A stretch of 64,000 bases of DNA, taken from Streptomyces sp. G-G2 (GTDB lineage: Bacteria; Actinomycetota; Actinomycetes; Streptomycetales; Streptomycetaceae). Below the pieces are notes generated by a model. The model saw only the letters and a program-made list of their open reading frames with translations, did no database searches and was not told the origin of the DNA. The stretch spans positions 1 through 64,000 of the forward strand of contig NZ_JASISO010000020.1 in the NCBI RefSeq assembly GCF_030063135.1, in the 5' to 3' direction. Of the stretch, positions 44,081 through 51,490 are shown piece by piece. Numbering within the stretch: the first letter of the stretch is position 1; each line of letters opens with the position of its first letter. The translations under genes and the position numbers were made by a program.

Positions 44081-44666
44081 CACCGATGACGCTCCTGTCC
44101 TCGCAGCGGCCCCTGTCAAGATCCTGATCGCCGGTGGATTCGGAGTCGGCAAGACGACTCTGGTCGAGGCGGTCTCCGAGATCGAGCCGCTGCGTACGGA
44201 GGAGCGCCTCACGAGCGCGGGAGTGGGCGTCGATGACCTCGACGGCATCGAGTCCAAGACACTCACCACCGTCGCGATGGACTTCGGCCGGATCACCCTC
44301 GCGGACGCCGGAGTCGTCCTCTACTTGTTCGGCACACCCGGCCAGGAGCGGTTCTGGTTCATGTGGGACGACCTGCTGAACGGGGCCCTGGGGGCACTCG
44401 TGCTCGTCGACACGCGGCGCCTGGACCGTGGCTTCCCGGCCATCGACTTCTTCGAGAGCCGGGGACTACCGTTCGTGGTCGGCGCGAACTGCTTCCACGG
44501 GGAGCAGCCGTACACCGCCGAGGAGATCGCCGCCGCGCTGCACCTGCGCGACCCCGCCACGCCGGTCCTCCTGCTCGACGCCCGCTCCCGTGCGGACGTC
44601 CGTGACTCCCTGCTGGCCCTTCTCGACGTGGTCATCGCCGAGGCGCGACCCGCGGCGAGCGCCTGA
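44067..44666 (+). CDS. cvnD: Small GTPase-like protein CvnD (conservon 2)
   Basis: A 199-residue P-loop protein: Walker A GGFGVGKTTLVEAV, MDFGRITL, LFGTPGQERFWF, VDTRRLDRG and VGANCFHG. TTG 44067 is the only sensible start (no other in-frame start precedes the P-loop) and has AGGG 6 bases upstream; it overlaps cvnC by 14 bases. It completes conservon 2. No P450 or GAF gene follows. Confidence 0.9.
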   Translation: MPGYDTDDAPVLAAAPVKILIAGGFGVGKTTLVEAVSEIEPLRTEERLTSAGVGVDDLDGIESKTLTTVAMDFGRITLADAGVVLYLFGTPGQERFWFMWDDLLNGALGALVLVDTRRLDRGFPAIDFFESRGLPFVVGANCFHGEQPYTAEEIAAALHLRDPATPVLLLDARSRADVRDSLLALLDVVIAEARPAASA

Positions 44667-45297
44667 TCGTGCATCAGGAGGGGCGCAGCGCGACGGCTCT
44701 CTGACGAGGCCTGCCCGGATCTGCGCCCCGGTGCCATGGAACTCCTGTGGATCGTCGACGCCTGCCCGGAGGCCGTCTACGCCCGGATCCGCGTACTCAG
44801 CATCGGTCCTGGTCGGGTCCCGCGGTCGCTGACCTCGGGCACCACAGCGGGGGGATGGTCCAGCGGCCTCCCGGCCGGCGCCGGACCGAGGCCGCGTCGT
44901 GGATCCTCGCCTTCACCTCCACTGCGTCGCCGGTACTGGGCGGTGTACGCCGGGCATACTGCACGAACCGCGCCGAGTCGTGGTTGCCTGATGGGCCCGA
45001 CGGGCACGGCCCGGGCGCAGGGCCCATCGCGCGTGGCCCGATCGGCTCGCTGTATCTGCGACGACACCGGAGATCCGGGACCGCACCGTCGCCGGGAGAG
45101 CGAGGCCCCCTCGCGCCGCGAGTGGTACGGGGGCGCATACGGGCCCCGCGCCAGCACGTCCGACTTCGTCTGGCGAGGCCGGCCCTGGGACCCGCTCTGT
45201 CCGTACCCGGCGAGTCGGCGGCGGCGATCTCCCGGTCGGCGGGCTACCGCGGCCGGCCTCGGCCCGCGGTGGGGCGGAGCAGCCGCTGACATCGATA
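44667..45297. other. Gap downstream of conservon 2
   Basis: These 631 bases hold several open frames on both strands but none with a ribosome site, recognisable domain or convincing codon bias. I see no RNA gene or mobile element. Confidence 0.4.
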
Positions 45298-45999
45298 TCA
45301 ACATGGCCGTACCACTGGTTTCCGGGCCTTCGGATTCGAGCAGCGCGTGCAGGGGGGCGAGGTAGCCGAGCTGGAAGCGGCTCGTAGCCCCAGATGGCGC
45401 ATGATGTCGGAGACGTGGCGCCGGCAGGTGCGCACCGAGATGCCCAGGGCCCGTGCGGTGGCCCGGTCGTCATCACCCTGGACCAGATGCCGGAGGATGG
45501 ATCGTTTCGTCTGGTCCGGGCTGCGCACAAGCAGCGCTCCGCCCGTCGCGTCCTGGAGGGGGAGGACGAGCAAGGTGCGGTCGAAGATGAGGCATTGGGT
45601 CAGGCCGCCGGTTACCGTTCTGGCCTCGGCTCCCAGATCCGCCGCGTATCGCACGGTCACCGGGTCGAAGCGGGCCGAGTGCTGGTAGAGCGTGCGCAGG
45701 TGGACGCCGCGGGTCAGCAGATCCTGGTGCCGGTCGCGGGCGCGGCCCAGTTCGATGGCGGGCTGGGGGCCGCCCGGCTGGGCGCTGAGCACCTCCTGAG
45801 TGCAGGCGATGGCCTGCTGGTCGAGCATCTGGTGCACCTCGGCGGCCGACTCGATCCGTTCCAGCGGTGGCCCCTGGAGGGTGCGCTGCCGGGCGGCGTG
45901 GACGAGCGCGAGCTCCGCCAGTTGTCCGCGCATGCGCAACAGGTCGAGCTGGGCGCCTTGAACCCGGTCCTCCCAGCGTTTGAGCTGAGCGGCTGTCAC
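45298..45999 (-). pseudogene. LuxR-type regulator with a frameshifted C-terminus
   Basis: Codons from GTG 45999 encode about 203 normal residues with a C-terminal LuxR-like helix-turn-helix (RATARALGISVRTCRRHVSDIMRHLG). After that, a run of four G (45388-45391, seen as C on the plus strand) shifts the frame. Adding one G would continue ATSRFQLGYLAPLHALLE, the usual LuxR end. As written the protein ends in an unrelated SSSATSPPCTRCSNP tail at 45298. It starts 3 bases after the M23 peptidase stop, so it is probably co-transcribed. It is either a sequencing error or an inactivated regulator. Confidence 0.6.
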
Positions 46000-46001
46000 G
46001 C

Positions 46002-47021
46002 TCAGACGTTCACGCCCTTCGAGCGCAGGTAGCCCAGCGGGTCGATGTCGGTGCCGTAGCCCGGGCCCGTCCGGATCTCGAAGTGCAGGTGCGGGCCGGT
46101 GACGTTGCCCGTGGCACCCGAGAGGCCGATGCTCTGGCCCGCCGAGACGCTCTGGCCGACCGAGACCGAGAGCTGCGACATGTGGCCGTACTGCGAGTAC
46201 CGGCCGTCCGCGTGCCGGATGACGACCTCGTTGCCGTACGCGCCGCCCCATCCCGCGGAGACCACGGTGCCCGAGCCGACGGCGTGGACGGTGGTGCCGG
46301 TGCCCACGGCGAAGTCGACGCCCGTGTGGTAACCGCTGGACCACATGCTGCCGCTCGCCCGGTACTGGGTGGTGATGGAAGCGGTGACCGGGGCGACGAA
46401 CCCGGAGGCCGCGACCGTGCCGGAGCCCGAGCCCGTGCCGGAGCCGGAACCGGAACCGGAACCCTGCGGGGCCTTGTCGGCCGCGCCCTCGCCGCTCGTA
46501 CCCTGGTCGGCCGCGCTCCCGCCGCTCGCACCCTCGTCGCTCGCACTCTCGTCCGAGCCGCTGCCGTCCGCGGGCGAGGCCGGCGCCGGGGCGGCCTGTT
46601 CGGCGGGTGCCTCCGCCGGGGTCCCGGCCGGCGTCGGGGCCGCGGCCTCGGCCCGCGCGCCCAGGGTCAGCTTCAGCCCCGGGTGGATCAGCGACGGGTC
46701 GGAGCCGACGGCCTCGCGGTTGTCGGAGTAGATCCGCTGCCAGCCACCGCTCAGGTGCCGCTGCTCGGCGATCTTGGAGAGGTAGTCGCCCGGAACCACG
46801 GTGTACACCGAGGACGTCGTCAGCGGCGCCGCGGCCGGAGCCCGGAGCGCCACCGGGACCTGAACGGGCCGCGCCTGAACGGGGACGGCGGCGGGGGCCG
46901 CCTGGGCACCCGCGGCGCCGATCAGCGGCAGCGCGAGCGCCGCACCGCCGGTACCGGCGACGGCGAGGCCGCGGCTGAGCTGGCTGGACTTGGGACGGCG
47001 GTGCTTTCCCTGTGCGGGCAT
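46002..47021 (-). CDS. Secreted LysM-M23 peptidoglycan endopeptidase
   Basis: A 339-residue wall hydrolase. A signal peptide (GLAVAGTGGAALALPLIGA, cleavage near AQAAP) is followed by a LysM domain (YTVVPGDYLSKIAEQ ... IYSDNREAVGSDPSLIHPG), an Ala/Pro/Ser/Gly linker and a C-terminal M23 domain with the Zn ligands in YHTGVDF and GPHLHFEI. GAGAGG lies about 10 bases before ATG 47021. It should cut peptide cross-bridges of peptidoglycan. It sits directly behind a c-di-AMP riboswitch, fitting c-di-AMP control of wall hydrolases in Streptomyces. Confidence 0.93.
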   Translation of the reverse strand: MPAQGKHRRPKSSQLSRGLAVAGTGGAALALPLIGAAGAQAAPAAVPVQARPVQVPVALRAPAAAPLTTSSVYTVVPGDYLSKIAEQRHLSGGWQRIYSDNREAVGSDPSLIHPGLKLTLGARAEAAAPTPAGTPAEAPAEQAAPAPASPADGSGSDESASDEGASGGSAADQGTSGEGAADKAPQGSGSGSGSGTGSGSGTVAASGFVAPVTASITTQYRASGSMWSSGYHTGVDFAVGTGTTVHAVGSGTVVSAGWGGAYGNEVVIRHADGRYSQYGHMSQLSVSVGQSVSAGQSIGLSGATGNVTGPHLHFEIRTGPGYGTDIDPLGYLRSKGVNV

Positions 47022-47037
47022 GGCGAATTCCTCTCCG

Positions 47038-47215
47038 TCGCCTGCGAGGTGAGCTGTCGGGTTCGGACTGGAGCTGTCCGGCCGTGCGTGCACGGCTTCA
47101 CCCCGAGCCGTTCCGGATACCGAATGCGGAACGGCGGCTTACCTGGTTCCCCCGCTCCTGCCGGGCGCGTGGATCGTCGGGTGCGGTTTCGGATGGTGGC
47201 AGGATTAGGCGGTCC
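47038..47215 (-). ncRNA. ydaO-type c-di-AMP riboswitch
   Basis: On the minus strand the conserved blocks appear in order: CCTAATCCTGCC near 47198-47209, GGAGCGGGGGAACCA at 47144-47158, GGGGTGAAG at 47097-47105, and GACAGCTCACCTCGCAGGC at 47040-47058, with GTCCGAACCCGACAG just before. The aptamer ends only about 17 bases before the M23 ATG and abuts the ribosome site, and there is no terminator between them. That points to control of translation or of pairing with the ribosome site. Confidence 0.88.
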
Positions 47216-47498
47216 ATCCGGGTCGTCGCGAAAGGTATTCCAGTCCGGCCGCACTGAACAAGCCATGAATTCCCCGAAGGAATGGACCGGGTGAGGGCCC
47301 GACGGAATTCCGGTCACCCTCCGTCGAATCGCCGACGACAACAGCCGCCCCCACAAGGCAATTCGGCTTTCGCGATCACACACTCACGGTCACCGTATGA
47401 TCTGGCTCACGGGGCCGGGCCCGATCTCCTCGCCCCTTACGGCAAGTTGCGCTCAACCAGTGCAATTCGGACACGCCCGACGACGCGGAGGAGTTCCC
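47216..47498. promoter_or_regulatory. Divergent promoter region
   Basis: This gap separates the riboswitch-controlled M23 gene from the tyrosine phosphatase. Its right end carries GGAGGAG before the phosphatase GTG. I see no additional gene. Confidence 0.4.
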
Positions 47499-48305
47499 GT
47501 GACCCAGCAGATACCCCAGGCCCCGTCCACGGAGCCGGAACTGACCGGAGTGCGCAACTTCCGTGACGTGGGCGGCCTCCCGACCACCGATGGACGGCGG
47601 GTCAGATCGGGACAGGTCTACCGAAGCGGACATCTCGCACATGCCACCGAAACCGACGCGGAATACCTCGCCTCGCTCGGGCTGCACACCATCTTCGACT
47701 TCCGCAACGCCGCCGACCACGCCCTCGAAGGCCCCGATGTCGACCTGCCCGGGGTCCGCAACCTCAACCTCCCGCTGTCCGACCCCGCGGACGGAACGGA
47801 GTTCTGGCGGATGGTCCGCGACGGCGACCTCGACCAGTTGCGCGAGGTCCTCGGCGACGGCAAGGGCGCCCGGCGGATGGCGAACTCCTACCGCGAGATC
47901 GTGCGCACCCGCACCGCCGAGCACCGCCAGGTCGTACGGGCCCTGGTCGAGGACGAGGTGCCGGTCCTGATGCACTGCGCGGCCGGGAAGGACCGGGCCG
48001 GGCTCTCCATCGCCGTGGTCCTGCTCGCGCTCGGCGTGGAGCGCGAGGCGATCGTGGCCGACTACCTGGAGTCCAACGCCCCGCACCGCCGCTACCGGGT
48101 GCGCCGCAGCGGCGCGTCCCCCGAGGCCCGCTCCCCCGAGGTGATGGAGCTGCTCGCGCCGCTCTTCGACGCCCGCGCCGCCTACCTGTACGCGGCCTTC
48201 GAGACCCTTGAGGAGATCTGGGGCAGCACCGACCGCTACCTCGCCGAGGGCCTCGGACTCACGCCCGAGACCCTCACGGCGCTGCGCGACCGCCTCCTCG
48301 ACTGA
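47499..48305 (+). CDS. Tyrosine/serine protein phosphatase (DSP-like)
   Basis: A 268-residue phosphatase of the bacterial PTP family. The signature P-loop is LMHCAAGKDRAGLSIA, and NFRDVGGLPTTDGRRVRSGQVYRSG is the characteristic N-terminus. GTG 47499 has GGAGGAG about 6 bases upstream. It may dephosphorylate tyrosine, serine or phosphoinositide-type substrates in the cytoplasm. It is a single gene, convergent with the hopanoid operon. Confidence 0.9.
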   Translation: MTQQIPQAPSTEPELTGVRNFRDVGGLPTTDGRRVRSGQVYRSGHLAHATETDAEYLASLGLHTIFDFRNAADHALEGPDVDLPGVRNLNLPLSDPADGTEFWRMVRDGDLDQLREVLGDGKGARRMANSYREIVRTRTAEHRQVVRALVEDEVPVLMHCAAGKDRAGLSIAVVLLALGVEREAIVADYLESNAPHRRYRVRRSGASPEARSPEVMELLAPLFDARAAYLYAAFETLEEIWGSTDRYLAEGLGLTPETLTALRDRLLD

Positions 48306-48346
48306 CGCGCCCGGCGCCCGGTCGGCCCCACCGCCCCACCGCCCGG

Positions 48347-48370
48347 CCGTCCGCCCGATCGAGCGGACGG
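48347..48370. terminator. Hairpin between the phosphatase and hopanoid operon
   Basis: CCGTCCGC and GCGGACGG pair over 8 bp around an 8-base loop in the 91-base convergent gap. Confidence 0.5.
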
Positions 48371-48396
48371 GCGGACGGGCACCGGGGCCGGCCGGG

Positions 48397-49803
48397 TCAG
48401 CGGTTCGCCACGGCCTGCTTCACCAGGGTCCTGCCGAACTCCCACATCAGCCCGCCCCCGCCGTGGGCGTCGTCCATGACCTCGCGGAAGGCGCCCACGA
48501 AGCGGTCCACGTCCGCCTCGTTCACGATCAGCGGCGGAATGAGCTTGATCACCTCCAGGTGGTCACCGGAGACCTGGGTCAGGATCCGGTGCTTCTGGAG
48601 CAGCGGTACGACGACCATCTGCGCGAAGAGCCCCTTGCGGGCCGCCTGGAGCATGGTCCACCGGCTGCGCAGCCCGAGCGAGGACGGACGGCCGAACTCG
48701 ATGCCGATCATCAGCCCCCGGCCGCGCACCTCGTGCAGCAGCTCGTACTCGTCCACCATCGCGGCGAGCCTGCCGCGCAGCAGGTCGCCCATGGCGCGGG
48801 CGTTGGCCACGACCGACTCGTCGTCGATCACGGAGAGCACGGCGAGCCCCGCCGCCATCGCCTGCGCGTTGGAGCCGAAGCTGGCCGAGTGCACGAGCAC
48901 CCGGTCCATGGACGAGTAGACCTTCTTGAAGATCCAGTCCTTGCCGAGGGTCGCCCCGACGGGCACGTAACCGCCCGACAGCGCCTTGGCCACGCACACC
49001 AGGTCGGGTTCCACCCCGGGCTCGTGCTGGTACGCGTAGAAGTCCCCGGTCCGGCCGAGGCCGGTCTGCACCTCGTCGGCGATCAGGAGCGCCTTGTGCC
49101 GGTGCAGCAGGTCCTGCGCGGCCTTCAGGAACCCGGGCGGCGCCGCGTGCACGCCCTTGCCCTGGATCGGCTCCACCACGAAGGCCGCCACGTCGCCGTG
49201 CTTCAGCTCGCGCTCCAGGGCCGTGAGGTCCCCGAGCGCGATCTTCGTGTCGGGCAGCAGGGGTGCGAACCCGTCCCGGAAGCCGGCCTCCCCGTTCACC
49301 GACAAGGAGCCGGTGGTGAGCCCGTGGAAGGCGTGGTCGCAGTACAGGACCCTGGGGCGGCCCGTGGCGAAGCGGGCGAACTTCAGGGCGGTCTCCACGG
49401 CCTCGGTCCCGCTGCTGCCGAAGAAGACCCGGTCCAGGTGGGGGCTGTAGGACAGCAGCTTCTCCGCCAGCAGCCCGGGCAGCGGCTGGCAGTCGAAGCG
49501 GGTGAGGTCGGCGAGCCGCGCGTCGAGTACGTCGTGCAGCGCGCGCCGGACCACGGGGTGGTGGCGGCCCAGCCCCATCACCCCGAAGCCGGCGAGCATG
49601 TCGAGGTGGTCGTTGCCCTCGGCATCCCAGAAATGGGCGCCCTCGGCCCGCTCGTAGACCTTGTCGAAGCCGATGGTGTGGAGCATCCGGGGCAGCTGGT
49701 GGTTGAGGTGGCGGGCATGCAGCTCGTAGCGCTCGCCACCCCGCGCGGCCAGCAGGGAGCCCAGGTCGAAACCCTGGCCCGGACCCCCCGGGGCCGCCGT
49801 CAT
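48397..49803 (-). CDS. Class III PLP aminotransferase (hopanoid cluster, HpnO-like)
   Basis: A 468-residue aminotransferase. FFGSSGTEAVETALKFAR binds the PLP phosphate, IADEVQTGLGRTG carries the cofactor Asp, and the Schiff-base Lys is in VAKALSGGYVPVG. Position as last gene of the hopanoid operon suggests conversion of a ribosylhopane-derived aldehyde to aminobacteriohopanetriol, as in other Streptomyces. The ATG overlaps the hpnH stop (ATGA). Confidence 0.9.
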   Translation of the reverse strand: MTAAPGGPGQGFDLGSLLAARGGERYELHARHLNHQLPRMLHTIGFDKVYERAEGAHFWDAEGNDHLDMLAGFGVMGLGRHHPVVRRALHDVLDARLADLTRFDCQPLPGLLAEKLLSYSPHLDRVFFGSSGTEAVETALKFARFATGRPRVLYCDHAFHGLTTGSLSVNGEAGFRDGFAPLLPDTKIALGDLTALERELKHGDVAAFVVEPIQGKGVHAAPPGFLKAAQDLLHRHKALLIADEVQTGLGRTGDFYAYQHEPGVEPDLVCVAKALSGGYVPVGATLGKDWIFKKVYSSMDRVLVHSASFGSNAQAMAAGLAVLSVIDDESVVANARAMGDLLRGRLAAMVDEYELLHEVRGRGLMIGIEFGRPSSLGLRSRWTMLQAARKGLFAQMVVVPLLQKHRILTQVSGDHLEVIKLIPPLIVNEADVDRFVGAFREVMDDAHGGGGLMWEFGRTLVKQAVANR

Positions 49804-50831
49804 ACCCGCTTCTCCCAGTTGCCCCCCACCGTCTCCCGGGCCGCCCGCAGGGTCTCCTTGAGCGATCCCATCGTGGCGAGGACGGCGGTCGGCTCGTAGC
49901 CGCAGTGCGCCATGCAGTTCGCACAGCGCGGGTCCTTTCCGCGGCCGTACTTGCTCCAGTCGGTGTCCTCGATCAGCTCCCGGTACGTGGGCACGTACCC
50001 GTCGCTCATCAGATAGCAGGGGCGCTGCCAGCCGAAGAGCGAGTAGTTGGGAATGGCCCAGGCGGTGCAGGGGAAATCGGCCTTGCCTTCCAGGAAGTCC
50101 AGGAAGAGCGGGGAGTGATTGAGGCGCCAGCGGTTCCGGTTGCCGCCCGAGAAGGCCTTCCGGAAGAGTTCCCGGGTCTGTTCCACGCCCAGGAAGTGCT
50201 CCTGGTCGGGAGCCTTTTCGTAGGCATAGGCGGGCGAGATCATCATTTCGTCGACCTGGAGGTCGTCATTGAGGTAGTTGAGGACCTCGATGATGGTCTG
50301 AGGGGTGTCGGTGTTGAAGAAGGTGGAGTTGGTGGTCACCCGGAACCCGCGCCGCTTGGCCTCCTTCATGGCGGCGACGGCCTCGTCGAAGACGCCTTCT
50401 TTGGCGACGGACTCGTCGTGGCGCTCGCGCAGGCCGTCGATGTGGACGGCGAAGGCGAAGTACGGCGAGGGGGTGAACTTGTCCATCTTCTTGCGCAGCA
50501 GCACGGCGTTGGTGCACAAGAAGACGTACTTGCGCTTGGCCACCAACTGGCGCACGATCTCGTCGATCTGAGGGTGCATCAGGGGCTCGCCGCCCGCGAT
50601 GGACACCATGGGCGCGCCGGACTCCAGCACGGCGCCGACCGCCTGGGCCACGGGCATGCGCTGCTTGAGGACCCCGGCCGGGTGCTGGATCTTTCCGCAC
50701 CCCTCGCACGCCAGGTTGCAGGCGTAGAGCGGTTCCAGCTCGACGATCAGCGGGAACTTCTCACGCTTGCGGAGCTTCTGTTCGAGAAGATACGTCCCGA
50801 CCCTGATGGACTGTCGCAACGGCATTGCCAT
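49800..50831 (-). CDS. hpnH: Adenosyl-hopene transferase HpnH (radical SAM)
   Basis: A 343-residue radical SAM enzyme joining the 5'-deoxyadenosyl group to hopene. The cluster-binding CNLACEGC (CxxxCxxC) is near residue 38, and an SPASM-like C-terminus (CANCMAHCGYEPTA) has extra Cys. ATG 50831 is supported by AGGAGG 8 bases upstream. The hpnG stop lies inside this ribosome-site region. Confidence 0.95.
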   Translation of the reverse strand: MAMPLRQSIRVGTYLLEQKLRKREKFPLIVELEPLYACNLACEGCGKIQHPAGVLKQRMPVAQAVGAVLESGAPMVSIAGGEPLMHPQIDEIVRQLVAKRKYVFLCTNAVLLRKKMDKFTPSPYFAFAVHIDGLRERHDESVAKEGVFDEAVAAMKEAKRRGFRVTTNSTFFNTDTPQTIIEVLNYLNDDLQVDEMMISPAYAYEKAPDQEHFLGVEQTRELFRKAFSGGNRNRWRLNHSPLFLDFLEGKADFPCTAWAIPNYSLFGWQRPCYLMSDGYVPTYRELIEDTDWSKYGRGKDPRCANCMAHCGYEPTAVLATMGSLKETLRAARETVGGNWEKRV

Positions 50832-50836
50832 CTGGC

Positions 50837-51490
50837 TCACCTCCTGGGGAGCAGCGAAGAACGGTGCCATTCATAAAATGCGGGCAGTACCGCACGCAAT
50901 ACGCGGAAAGCTGATATTCCACCGCGCACGGTGCCGATACGGACGAGCTCATGCTCCGGAGCGTCCACGATCACCCGGACGGCCGCAACCGGACGCGGCC
51001 CGGCCGGGTCGCCCAGCTGCGCGGCGGTCCAGAGGGTGGCCGCCGATTCCATGTCGACCGCGATGGCGCCGGTGGCGCGCAGCCGCGCGCGCTCCTGGCC
51101 GCGGACGACGTGGTCGGAGCCGATCAGGGGGCCGGTGTGGACGGTCCGGCCGGGTACGGCCCGGGCCAGCGCCTCGGCGAGGCGCGCGGTACCGACACCG
51201 GTGACGGTGCCGCGCGGGTCCACGGTCTCGGTGGCGACGACGAGGTCACCCGGGTGCGTGCCGGGTACGAGTCCGGCACAGAACCCGGTGGCCAGGACGG
51301 CCGCCCCGCGCATCCGGGGGTCGGCCAGGGCGCGGATCACGGACCGCTCGGCGGCGCGCGGCCCCATCCCGGTGCGCAGGACGGCGTTCCCCTCGGGCGC
51401 GTCGCGGTGGCGGCGGCTGCGCAGGGCCACTTCCTCGATGCGCAGCGCGCAGGCGATGAGGAGGGGGCCCCGCGGCCCGGTCGCGGTCAC
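50837..51490 (-). CDS. hpnG: HpnG-like nucleoside phosphorylase
   Basis: A 217-residue member of the purine nucleoside phosphorylase/nucleosidase family that removes adenine from adenosylhopane. The segments TGMGPRAAERSV, ATGFCAGLVPGTHPGDLVVA and AVDMESAATLW (the substrate-binding MES) fit. GTG 51490 overlaps the shc stop (GTGA). Confidence 0.92.
   Translation of the reverse strand: MTATGPRGPLLIACALRIEEVALRSRRHRDAPEGNAVLRTGMGPRAAERSVIRALADPRMRGAAVLATGFCAGLVPGTHPGDLVVATETVDPRGTVTGVGTARLAEALARAVPGRTVHTGPLIGSDHVVRGQERARLRATGAIAVDMESAATLWTAAQLGDPAGPRPVAAVRVIVDAPEHELVRIGTVRGGISAFRVLRAVLPAFYEWHRSSLLPRR

Noticed and set aside
44777..45304. Extending the LuxR gene in the restored frame down to 44777
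   Set aside because: After the expected LuxR end the translation becomes Arg/Pro-rich noise for 170 codons, so the true stop is not evident.
44736..45365. Overlapping open frames after conservon 2 as a possible extra gene
   Set aside because: No domain, no ribosome site and codon bias not convincing; left as unexplained intergenic DNA.
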